From Polyangiaceae bacterium (GTDB lineage Bacteria > Myxococcota_A > Polyangia > Polyangiales > Polyangiaceae): a stretch of 7,207 bases of DNA. The stretch covers positions 1-7,207 of the forward strand of contig JACKEB010000007.1 in the NCBI GenBank assembly GCA_020633205.1. Reading direction: 5' to 3'. The notes under the pieces were generated by a model, which saw only the letters and a program-made list of their open reading frames with translations, was not told the origin of the DNA and ran no database searches. Positions within the stretch are counted from its first letter, which is position 1; every line of letters begins with the position of its first letter. Of this stretch, positions 1 through 5,495 are shown piece by piece. Made by a program: the position numbers and the translations under genes.

Positions 1-581
1 TCTCGTGCGCCAGGTGAAGCCTGGTGGAGGTGAATGTGTGAACTGAAACCTTCTTCGGAGTCCCGCGGGTGACCAACCCCGCCCGGCCAAGGTGGTCCAC
101 CAGCCGGAAGCGAGTCTTGCGTGGTGCAGGGGCGACCCTGGCTGCGAAGCGTAGACAGTGAGCAGATGAGCTGCGTGATTGAGCCTCGAAAACGAAGTAG
201 TGGCGAGGGCCGACGTGGTGAGAGACACGGAAGGCAACATCGACGGCGCTGCATGGACATGGCGCCGCTGACCTCGTCGGGGTCAGAGCGCGGAGCGCGT
301 CTGCTATCGGACTCCCCAGGAACCTGGGAGATCTCGACGCCTCCTCGGAGACGAGCCGCTGGCGGGCGCGGCATGCGAAGCCCGGCGGGGAAGGCGCATC
401 CTCCGACCCCGCGAAGCAAGTGGGTGCAACCGAGGTACCACCGAGCGAAGGAAACGAAGCGAGGTGGGACGGGCGTCGAGAAGTCGGAGCGAGCCGTAGT
501 ACCGAAGAGGGCGGGGAACCAAACCGCAGGGACCCGTCGGAGGGAAGGGCGAGCCGTGGTGCGGAACTGCTGCGAGGACCG

Positions 582-1901
582 ATGACCGAGACGAAGAGCT
601 CGACCTTCATCTCCCCTGGATTGCAGTGGGTAGCACGGAAGGCAACGGAGCATCCGGAGTGGGTGTTCACCACTCTGGCACATCATATCGACCTGGACTT
701 GCTCCGTGAGGCGTTCCGCCGCACGCGCAAGGACGGAGCGGTTGGCGTGGACGGCGTGACCGCCGCGGAGTACGAGGGCGACTTGGAGGCGAACCTCCAA
801 TCGCTGCTCGACCGCGCGAAGTCGGGCTTGTACCGCGCTCCCGCGGTCCGCCGCGTCCATATTCCGAAAGGTGATGGGCGGATGCGGCCACTGGGCATCC
901 CGACGTTCGAGGACAAGGTGCTGCAACGCGCAGTGGTGATGGTTCTGGAAGCGGTGTACGAGCAGGACTTCCTGCCGTGCAGTTTCGGCTTCCGGCCCGG
1001 CCGCTCAGCGCACGATGCACTGCGGACGCTGCGAGAGGGAGTGATGTCGCTGGGGGGTGGCTACGTGGTGGAGGCAGACATTCGTGACTGCTTCGGCACG
1101 CTTGCGCACCACCATCTTCGGGAGATCCTGCGCCAGCGGATGCGTGACGGCGTGCTGACGCGCCTGATCGGCAAGTGGCTGAATGCGGGTGTGCTGGACG
1201 CCGGGAGCATTGTGCAGCCGGAATCGGGTACGCCTCAGGGTGGGGTGATCTCACCGATCCTCGCGAACGTGTACCTGCACACCGTGCTCGACGTGTGGTT
1301 CGAGACGATGGTGAAGTCGCGTCTGCGCGGACGAGCGTACCTCGTCCGTTACGCCGACGACTTCGTGATCGTGTTCGAGTACCGCGACGACGCGGAGCGG
1401 GTCTATGCGGTCCTGCCGCAGCGGTTTGCGAAGTACGGCTTGACGCTCCATCCCGAGAAGACGAAGCAATTGAACTTCGAGCGCCCCGGTGACGGCAGCG
1501 CCCCCGAGGGTCCCGAGAGCTTCGACTTTCTCGGTTTCACGCACCTGTGGCAGCGCTCGCTGCGTGGCTACTGGGTCGTGAAGCAGAAGACGGCGGCCAA
1601 GCGCCTCCGCCGCGCCCTGAGCGCCGTGGGGGTCTGGTGTCGCCAGAATCGCCATCGGCCGGTTCGAGAACAGCACGCGACCCTGAGCCGCAAGGTCAAG
1701 GGCCACTGCGCGTACTACGGGATCACGGGTAACTCGGCGGCACTCTGGCTCTTCCGGAGCGGACTGCTCAAGCTGTGGCGAAAGTGGCTCATGCGCCGCT
1801 CCGCCTCCGCTCGCCGACCATGGGAATGGTGGCTCGCCTTCTGTGCGCGCTATCCGCTGCCCCCCGCGGTCGCCATCCACTCGCAACTTCGTCACCAGTG
1901 A
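582..1901 (+). CDS. ltrA: Group II intron reverse transcriptase/maturase
   Basis: This 439-residue intron-encoded protein is expected to bind its own intron RNA, assist splicing and copy the intron into DNA. The reverse transcriptase core is clear: the block around residues 92-107 (IPKGDGRMRPLGIP), FGFRPGRSAHDAL at about 135-147, EADIRDCF at 164-171 with catalytic Asp166, TPQGGVISP at 217-225 and YADD at 257-260 with Asp259 and Asp260. FDFLGFTHLW near 314-323 and the maturase (domain X) segment HRPVREQHATLSRKVKGHCAYYG at about 358-380 follow. The protein ends soon after YPLPP near residue 428, leaving no room for an HNH endonuclease domain, so it belongs to the endonuclease-free type. ATG at 582 was chosen over an upstream GTG at 420 because the protein then begins at the normal family N-terminus and GAGG lies at 574-577. 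Confidence 0.93.
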   Translation: MTETKSSTFISPGLQWVARKATEHPEWVFTTLAHHIDLDLLREAFRRTRKDGAVGVDGVTAAEYEGDLEANLQSLLDRAKSGLYRAPAVRRVHIPKGDGRMRPLGIPTFEDKVLQRAVVMVLEAVYEQDFLPCSFGFRPGRSAHDALRTLREGVMSLGGGYVVEADIRDCFGTLAHHHLREILRQRMRDGVLTRLIGKWLNAGVLDAGSIVQPESGTPQGGVISPILANVYLHTVLDVWFETMVKSRLRGRAYLVRYADDFVIVFEYRDDAERVYAVLPQRFAKYGLTLHPEKTKQLNFERPGDGSAPEGPESFDFLGFTHLWQRSLRGYWVVKQKTAAKRLRRALSAVGVWCRQNRHRPVREQHATLSRKVKGHCAYYGITGNSAALWLFRSGLLKLWRKWLMRRSASARRPWEWWLAFCARYPLPPAVAIHSQLRHQ

Positions 1902-1915
1902 GACCGTGCCACGAA

Positions 1916-1989
1916 GAGCCGGATGCGGGAATCCTGCACGTCCGGATCTGTGGGAAGCCAGGGCTGGCAACAGCCCTGGCTGACCCGAC
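1916..1989 (+). other. Group II intron domains V and VI
   Basis: Domain V spans about 1916-1948. Its lower stem pairs 1916-1923 with 1941-1948, with one G-A mismatch, and the catalytic AGC triad is at 1917-1919. An upper stem, 1925-1929 with 1933-1937, follows, and a short bulge lies at 1938-1940. Domain VI is a perfect 10-bp stem (1957-1966 with 1971-1980) closed by a GCAA tetraloop, over a GGG/CCC base stem (1952-1954 with 1984-1986). A1983 is unpaired and lies seven bases from the 3' end, the expected distance for the lariat branch point. These folds are read by eye and fix the 3' intron boundary at 1989. Confidence 0.85.
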
Positions 1990-2280
1990 TCCCTCCCTGA
2001 GCAAGGTCTTCCCGCAACCGTCGAACCCGTTGCCCTCGGAACCGAGCCTCTTCGCGAGGTCTTCCTCGGCATGCGCGGCTGCCGGTTGCAGAGAGCAATC
2101 CTGGAGTTCTTCCTCGAGCACGGCGCGATCGACTTCGACGAACTCGGAGTTCGCCTTGGAGTCGCGCGCCGACTCCTCATCAAGGCCAGTGCTCGGCTGG
2201 CTGCGCGGCTGCGAAGAAAAAACCAGAAATCCCTGCGAAACCCGTCCTCTCGATCAGCCTTGGGGATGGAGCCGAGGTGA
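1990..2280 (+). CDS. 3' exon of an intron-split gene; possible helix-turn-helix protein (partial)
   Basis: The frame is open from the first base after the intron to TGA at 2278-2280, giving 96 codons, and an ATG lies inside at 2071. The segment after that ATG (RAILEFFLEHGAIDFDEL, then GVRLGVARRLLIKASARL) has the spacing of a short helical bundle with a helix-turn-helix, loosely like a sigma-70 region 4 or a similar DNA-binding tail. The Arg/Lys-rich end (ARLRRKNQK) fits nucleic acid binding. I do not recognise a family. The codons before 2071 are also open and read smoothly into it, so the intron probably interrupts a gene whose 5' exon is outside the window. The alternative is a free-standing 69-residue protein starting at 2071, with weak GAGG at 2056-2059. 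Confidence 0.4.
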   Translation, partial: SLPEQGLPATVEPVALGTEPLREVFLGMRGCRLQRAILEFFLEHGAIDFDELGVRLGVARRLLIKASARLAARLRRKNQKSLRNPSSRSALGMEPR

Positions 2281-2347
2281 AACCCGCGCGGCGCGGGCCA
2301 CGGACTCCAGTTCGGTCCAGACCACCCGTGCCCCGGAGCATCGCGCA

Positions 2348-2680
2348 ATGTACATCGGACAGTTCCTCCCCAACGGCGCGATCATCTTCAGCCCTTGGTT
2401 CCCGAGGGAAGCGGACAACGCCATCTTCACCTTCGAGACCATCGACAACGATGGGTCGGGAAGCCTGACAGTGGACGTCTACCACAAGAACACCGAGGAC
2501 CCGGGCCCCGGCGCAGCGCTCAGCGCAACCGCGGCCTTCTCTGCGATCGGATCCACCAACTACAAGAGTGGCCGGTTTGTCGGCATCAAGGAGATGGTGC
2601 GCTTCCGCTACACGGGGTCCGGGGGATGGGTGATCTTCCGGATGCTTCACCCTACCTGGTTCAACACGGCGGTTGCCTGA
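2348..2680 (+). CDS. Unrecognised small protein, paralog of the next gene
   Basis: This gene encodes 110 residues. ATG 2348 is preceded by GGAG at 2335-2338 with nine bases between, a good ribosome-binding site. The sequence suggests a compact beta-rich protein: hydrophobic residues alternate (AIFTFETID, LTVDVYHKN, VRFRY, WVIFRML), with no signal peptide and no membrane segment. It shares ordered blocks with the downstream gene: PW-x-PRE-x-DN-x-IF at residues 16-27, Y-x-KN-T-E at 45-50, a V-R-aromatic block at 84-86, and W-V-I-F-R-M near 94-99. It is therefore one half of a tandem duplication. The frame is open further upstream through the intron, but that part is not credible as protein. Function is unknown; a structural or surface protein is only a guess. 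Confidence 0.75.
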   Translation: MYIGQFLPNGAIIFSPWFPREADNAIFTFETIDNDGSGSLTVDVYHKNTEDPGPGAALSATAAFSAIGSTNYKSGRFVGIKEMVRFRYTGSGGWVIFRMLHPTWFNTAVA

Positions 2681-2684
2681 GGAG
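2681..2684 (+). promoter_or_regulatory. Ribosome-binding site that decides the start of the second paralog
   Basis: GGAG follows directly after the stop codon of the upstream gene (TGA at 2678-2680). It is only two bases from an ATG at 2687 but eight bases from the in-frame ATG at 2693, so 2693 is the better start. Stop and Shine-Dalgarno touching in this way suggests translational coupling. Confidence 0.6.
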
Positions 2685-2692
2685 AAATGGAC

Positions 2693-3085
2693 ATGGATCT
2701 TCCCGGAACTCGCTTCTTCAAGGGCGACAGCATCTACGGCCCGTGGATCCCCCGCGAGGGCGACAACCTGATCTTCCGGATCGAGAAGGTAGACACCAGC
2801 CCCGCCAGTGGCAGTTCCGTCGAGGCGACGTTCACGATCTACACGAAGGACTCGGAGACGACGGGTGACGGAAGCGTGATCAGCGGCGTGAGCATCGTGA
2901 TCACGGATGGAACCGCTCAGTTCTCCGAGCTTCTGATCCAATCGGTGACGTCGGGCACGCCGTTCGGGCTCGATGAGCTCGTTCGCTGGAAGTGCGTCGT
3001 GGGCGGCGACACTGATGGCGAGTGGCTGTTACTGCGGCTGTTCCCGGCGGTGTTCTTCGACGACGCGGACGGAACGAAGACCTAG
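2693..3085 (+). CDS. Unrecognised small protein, paralog of the preceding gene
   Basis: This gene encodes 130 residues counted from ATG 2693; two codons more are possible from ATG 2687, which is too close to the Shine-Dalgarno. It repeats the plan of the upstream protein: PW-x-PRE-x-DN-x-IF at residues 17-28, an extended YTKDSE block at 50-55, a V-R-W block at 97-99 and W-L-L-L-R-L at 111-116. The middle is longer, with insertions near residues 36-42 and 83-92. Alternating hydrophobic residues again suggest a beta-sandwich. There is no signal peptide, and the single cysteine is at residue 101. The close spacing and shared direction point to an operon with the paralog. I do not recognise the family and assign no function. 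Confidence 0.78.
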   Translation: MDLPGTRFFKGDSIYGPWIPREGDNLIFRIEKVDTSPASGSSVEATFTIYTKDSETTGDGSVISGVSIVITDGTAQFSELLIQSVTSGTPFGLDELVRWKCVVGGDTDGEWLLLRLFPAVFFDDADGTKT

Positions 3086-3091
3086 AGGAGG
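3086..3091 (+). promoter_or_regulatory. Strong Shine-Dalgarno AGGAGG for the third reading frame of the cluster
   Basis: AGGAGG follows the stop codon TAG (3083-3085) without a gap, repeating the junction between the first two genes. The nearest standard start is GTG at 3103, 11 bases away. An ATA at 3097 in the same frame sits at an ideal five-base spacing. This shows that translation is meant to begin here, not at the GTG at 3322, which has no ribosome-binding site. Confidence 0.65.
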
Positions 3092-3102
3092 GAAGCATAC
3101 GA

Positions 3103-3204
3103 GTGGACGTGTTCGGTAGCTTCCCGGGTGGGTGTGGGTACCCCGGCTATGACACTGGGGGAATGTTCCCGCCCCGGGGTCCTTGGGAGTACCCGAGGTG
3201 TTGA
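3103..3204 (+). pseudogene. 5' part of a Gly/Pro-rich reading frame ending at an in-frame TGA
   Basis: The frame gives 33 residues rich in Gly, Pro and Tyr (FGSFPGGCGYPGYDTGG and onward) and ends at TGA 3202-3204. The same frame is then open without another stop to 4374. The 39 codons between the TGA and position 3322 are again Gly/Pro-rich (PPRGGGGRTTGGPTRPGP and onward). Composition and the strong upstream ribosome-binding site argue that this is the true beginning of the 3322-4374 gene, split by one nonsense codon. Other readings are a separate 33-residue peptide, recoding at the UGA, or a sequence error near the C8-G4-C-G5 run at 3216-3233. Start candidates are GTG 3103 and ATA 3097. Confidence 0.5.
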
Positions 3205-3227
3205 GACTCCTGGGACCCCCCCCGGGG
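3172..3227 (+). repeat. G+C-rich imperfect inverted repeat around the in-frame TGA
   Basis: The left arm, 3172-3190 (CCCCGGGGTCCTTGGGAGT), pairs with the right arm, 3206-3227, over about 17 base pairs including two wobbles, a four-C bulge and a one-base bulge. The loop, 3191-3205, contains the TGA at 3202-3204. No T-run follows, so it does not look like an intrinsic terminator. It could stall ribosomes or polymerase, or could merely reflect Gly/Pro codons on opposite arms. Confidence 0.5.
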
Positions 3228-3321
3228 CGGGGGCGGACGAACTACAGGCGGGCCAACCCGGCCAGGGCCGATTACTCCGGGTGGAGGAGGGTATCGCAAG
3301 CCAACCGACACGCTCCCGCCG

Positions 3322-4374
3322 GTGATAGAAGGCCCGAAGACGCCTGATGGAGGCGTTGAGAAACCTCCGCGTGGTGGAGGTTGGCGGAGTGCAGGGGAAG
3401 CACGGCCGCAGGCTCAGTTTGGTTCAGCCGATGTTGCAGCTGGTTCTTCCGTATGGGATTCGGCAAGTGCTGGGGGTACATTCTCCGGCCGGGCTTCGTC
3501 GTGTTGTGGTGCGTGCACCGCAGGCGTTTGCAAGGGGGGAGCAGGAGATAAGTACGCCTACTCAGAGACTTGGGATACTGCTGCGCTGGGGGCAGCGGGC
3601 CCTAGTCACTCGTTCGTGGGCACTACCGGCTTTGGTGCAATGATGTCAGGCTTGACGGGGGCTTCGATGTCTGGCGGCGGATTCCCGGGCCTGCCGTATA
3701 CTGGTTTTGGCAATGGGACGAACACCAGTACTTCGAAGAAGTGTCCACCACCGCGCACCACAGGATGTTGCTGTGAAGTCGTTTCCTTGAAACTAGTTGA
3801 TGGCACTGGCAAACCACCCAAGCAAGACGCGTCACCCAATACGCCCCCAGAATTGATGGCTAGGATCGCTAACACGCCCGTAATGCTGCAAAATCGTGCC
3901 GTCGGCGGGATGGCTGTAGGACCAAAATTCAAGTGGAAGGTAGTCTTGGAAGCGAAAGGTAAGGGACTTCCATTCCTCAATTGCAAGCTACAGTACATAG
4001 AGACTTCCAATATAGACCTGCCAAGTATTGGCGTGAAAGCCGGGGTGCCGCTTGACTCCGCCAATACTCCCGAAGCAAAACAAGATCGCAACCCCAACAC
4101 CACGATGGGGGCCTGGAACGTGAACACGGGTAAGTGCGAAAAAACGACGTTCGACATTCCCGATTTCCCCTCTCTTCCGCAGAGATTCGCGAAAGGCAAG
4201 GGTACAAATTGGAAGTTGTTGATTGAAGTGCGAGTCACGTCAGGATGCCCACCGGGGCGCACGCTAGTAAGACGTATCTTGGTGGAAATATTTATGTTGG
4301 GCGCCTTTAACACCGGAGGAGTATATCCTATGGACTGGGAGTACTTGTCGCTGCCCAATCCAAGATACCCATAG
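3322..4374 (+). CDS. Unrecognised Gly/Ser/Pro-rich protein with cysteine clusters
   Basis: From GTG 3322 this encodes 350 residues, but the true start is probably upstream at about 3097-3103, beyond the TGA at 3202. Residues 1-140 are low-complexity and rich in Gly, Ser, Ala and Pro, holding a cysteine cluster at 61, 62, 65 and 70. A second cluster lies at 141 and 149-151 (CPPPRTTGCCC), and single cysteines are at 221, 272 and 309. Residues about 152-330 look like a folded beta-rich domain (FKWKVVLEAKGKG, CKLQYIETSN, NWKLLIEVRV, LVRRILVEIFML). The C-terminus is rich in Tyr and Pro (MDWEYLSLPNPRYP). No signal peptide is visible. A long tail-like region joined to a globular C-terminal domain would suit a surface, adhesive or particle protein, but I recognise no family. 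G+C drops from about base 3550. Confidence 0.65.
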   Translation: MIEGPKTPDGGVEKPPRGGGWRSAGEARPQAQFGSADVAAGSSVWDSASAGGTFSGRASSCCGACTAGVCKGGAGDKYAYSETWDTAALGAAGPSHSFVGTTGFGAMMSGLTGASMSGGGFPGLPYTGFGNGTNTSTSKKCPPPRTTGCCCEVVSLKLVDGTGKPPKQDASPNTPPELMARIANTPVMLQNRAVGGMAVGPKFKWKVVLEAKGKGLPFLNCKLQYIETSNIDLPSIGVKAGVPLDSANTPEAKQDRNPNTTMGAWNVNTGKCEKTTFDIPDFPSLPQRFAKGKGTNWKLLIEVRVTSGCPPGRTLVRRILVEIFMLGAFNTGGVYPMDWEYLSLPNPRYP

Positions 4375-4398
4375 TTGCTCCGGATTATCCAGTTTCTC

Positions 4399-4902
4399 AT
4401 GCACAAGACACACATCAAACTCGCGTGCTCCGTCTTGTTGTGCGGCTCTTGCTTGAGCCCACATTCTGACGTATCGCAAGGAGCAGGGTCCACTTTGAAC
4501 GACACAGAAAGTGTTAGTCTGCGCGGGAGGTATGGAGAGCGTTGTGTTATTACTCCGACGTCAATTACATTCTCCGACGTAAAGGGGGTTGTGCGAATGC
4601 GCGGCGTCGTGCAGGACCAAAAGGTTTCGGTCACGCTGCGAGATGCTGATGGACGAACCGGATTTCATATCGACTTGGACCGGGAAGGTGTAGCAGCGAA
4701 CATTGGGAGAAGCAGCGATTATCACGTGAATATCGGATCATCAGCGCGCGGATGTCACATGGGCGTCTGGGACTCGCAGATTCTTCGCGTCGTGATGCAG
4801 GCGGTTAGTCAGGCTGTGAGTGCAGAAACAGTCAAAGACCGAGCTTTTGTCGAGGTAGTGGATGACAAGGGCGCTGCGGTGTTTACGACAAGAGGAAAGT
4901 AG
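4399..4902 (+). CDS. Unrecognised exported protein, possible lipoprotein
   Basis: This gene encodes 167 residues from ATG 4399. The frame also opens at TTG 4375, immediately after the upstream stop, but starting at 4399 gives a normal signal sequence: the basic MHKTHIK, then the hydrophobic LACSVLLCGSCLS. Cys18 in LLCGSC could be a lipidation site, although Cys at -3 is not the usual lipobox residue, so a plain signal peptide is also possible. The mature part has alternating hydrophobic stretches (VRMRGVVQDQKVSVTL, HVNIGSS, AFVEVVDDK) and reads as a small beta-rich domain with cysteines at 49 and 119. The gene begins 24 bases after the preceding stop in the same direction and shares its lower G+C, so the two were probably acquired and are expressed together. 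Confidence 0.68.
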   Translation: MHKTHIKLACSVLLCGSCLSPHSDVSQGAGSTLNDTESVSLRGRYGERCVITPTSITFSDVKGVVRMRGVVQDQKVSVTLRDADGRTGFHIDLDREGVAANIGRSSDYHVNIGSSARGCHMGVWDSQILRVVMQAVSQAVSAETVKDRAFVEVVDDKGAAVFTTRGK

Positions 4903-5065
4903 GGTCGGAGCACTCGGTAGCGACCATCTCGTCGGGTGTGGCTCCCCCACATTGAGCAAGGCTGACGCCGGGGTGGCAGCGCTTGTGCCATCCTGACGAT
5001 CCGAGCACAAGTATTTGTGTAAAAAGTACTTGTACAAACGTGCGCCCCTCCCTATCGGATGCAGG
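4903..5065. other. Gap before the ISKra4 remnant, holding a likely IS end and a small palindrome
   Basis: I see no gene here. The gap contains the first copy of the direct repeat (4934-4958), which is probably the left end of the degraded insertion sequence. It also holds a 7-bp inverted repeat, ACAAGTA at 5007-5013 and TACTTGT at 5027-5033, with a 13-base A/T-rich spacer, and an overlapping TTGTACAA palindrome at 5030-5037. These could be an IS promoter or operator. Confidence 0.4.
4934..4958 (+). repeat. Direct repeat copy 1, probable IS terminus
   Basis: GGGTGTGGCTC at 4934-4944 and CATTGAGCA at 4950-4958 recur in the same order and direction at 5473-5495, with a few differences between the two blocks. 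Its place just upstream of the ISKra4-like frame suggests the left terminus of that element. Confidence 0.5.
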
Positions 5066-5094
5066 ATGCAAACCAAGCGTCCTGGGAGGGGCGC
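5042..5094 (+). repeat. 11-bp perfect inverted repeat enclosing the transposase start codon
   Basis: GCGCCCCTCCC at 5042-5052 is exactly complementary to GGGAGGGGCGC at 5084-5094, with 31 bases between. The best start codon of the ISKra4-like frame, ATG 5066, lies in the loop. In RNA this would be a strong hairpin that could limit transposase translation from outside transcripts, as is known for some other insertion sequences. Confidence 0.6.
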
Positions 5095-5473
5095 CGCACG
5101 AGAGTACGTCCTCGTGAAGGTGCCAGTTGAACACAAACAACTCGCCGAGTCGATGCAGAGCCTGGTGAACACCATGGTGGCGGTGGCGGGGTCGAACAGC
5201 GGCGGTCGCACAGTGAACTACGCGGAGACCGAGAGGGTCATCGCCGAACAGACGGCAGCTGTCGAGCGAGAGGTGCATGCCGGGTTGCTTCGTGCGCTCG
5301 ATGCGACAAGCGACGAATCTGGGTCCGAGGCGCAGAGTACGCCAGGTTCGGGCGCGAGCCGGGCACGTACTTCACGATGGCAGGCCCGGTCGTGGGAGCG
5401 GGCGGCGTACCGCCAGGTCGGAGTGCGGAACGGACCGATCCTCGACCCGATCAGGCTACGCACCGGTGCCTAG
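5066..5473 (+). pseudogene. ISKra4-family transposase, N-terminal fragment with two frameshifts
   Basis: The frame from ATG 5066 starts with a helical segment typical of the N-terminus of this family (ETERVIAEQTAAVEREVHAGLLRALD). It then slips: at about 5311-5323 the protein-like reading moves to another frame, giving VRGAEYARFGREPGTYFTMA then GPVV. At about 5395 it returns to the first frame, giving ERAAYRQVGVRNGPILDPIR then LRTGA. Read across both shifts, the pieces match the ISKra4 pattern of a Tyr/Arg-rich strand, a TY-x-T-x-x-GPV turn and an ERxxYR-x-x-G block. The rest of the transposase, including the catalytic part, is absent; the frame stops at TAG 5471-5473, where the second copy of the direct repeat begins. 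It cannot be a working transposase. The family call rests on remembered motifs, not a search. Confidence 0.65.
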
Positions 5474-5495
5474 GGTGTGGCTCTCGCATTGAGCA
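5473..5495 (+). repeat. Direct repeat copy 2 at the junction of two IS remnants
   Basis: GGGTGTGGCTC (5473-5483) and CATTGAGCA (5487-5495) match copy 1 at 4934-4958. The match begins exactly where the ISKra4-like fragment ends, and the IS91-like frame becomes recognisable only from about 5515 onward. It may be the truncated left end of a second copy of the same IS. Confidence 0.5.

Larger units (their letters stand above)
5..1989 (+). mobile_element. Group II intron, apparently full length (retroelement)
   Basis: The element begins with GTGCGCC at base 5, matching the group II 5' consensus GTGYG, and ends with AC at 1988-1989, matching the consensus AY. Between them lie about 575 bases of non-coding domain I-III sequence, a reverse transcriptase/maturase in domain IV, a domain V hairpin with the AGC triad and a domain VI hairpin with a bulged A. 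Known elements of this kind self-splice as a lariat and move by target-primed reverse transcription. Only four bases of 5' exon are present, so the exon-binding pairings cannot be tested. The intron sits in the same direction as the reading frame that starts right after it, so it could splice from that transcript. All parts look intact; mobility itself is inferred. Confidence 0.9.

Noticed and set aside
121..585. A + strand frame of 154 codons, very rich in Arg, before the maturase.
   Set aside because: It lies in the structured domain I-III RNA of the intron. The composition is what G+C-rich ribozyme sequence gives in any frame.
5..1989. The intron as a group IIC-attC type that targets integron attC sites.
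   Set aside because: The integron cassettes are more than 4 kb away on the other strand, and the bases flanking the intron do not resemble the attC sites seen here.
1251..2348. A 365-codon minus-strand frame through the intron.
   Set aside because: It lies antisense to the reverse transcriptase, whose motifs are unmistakable, and crosses the intron's catalytic RNA domains. It is a product of high G+C.
1775..2680. A 301-codon + strand frame from inside the intron into the first small gene.
   Set aside because: Its first two thirds overlap the end of the maturase gene, domains V and VI and the exon frame. Only the part from ATG 2348, with its own ribosome-binding site, is supported by similarity to the next gene.
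3202..3204. TGA read as selenocysteine, since it follows a Cys codon and a hairpin is near.
   Set aside because: The TGA is in the loop of the hairpin and not upstream of it as in a bacterial SECIS, and the protein shows no redox family. Nonsense mutation or sequence error is simpler.
3206..3233. A transcription terminator at the C-rich and G-rich hairpin.
   Set aside because: No T-run follows the stem, and a continuous reading frame passes through it.
3606..4634. A 342-codon open frame on the minus strand opposite the cluster.
   Set aside because: It runs across the stop and start of two + strand genes. The + strand proteins have better composition, a likely signal peptide and a conserved gene direction, while the minus product is Ser/Thr/Pro-rich with no recognisable domain.
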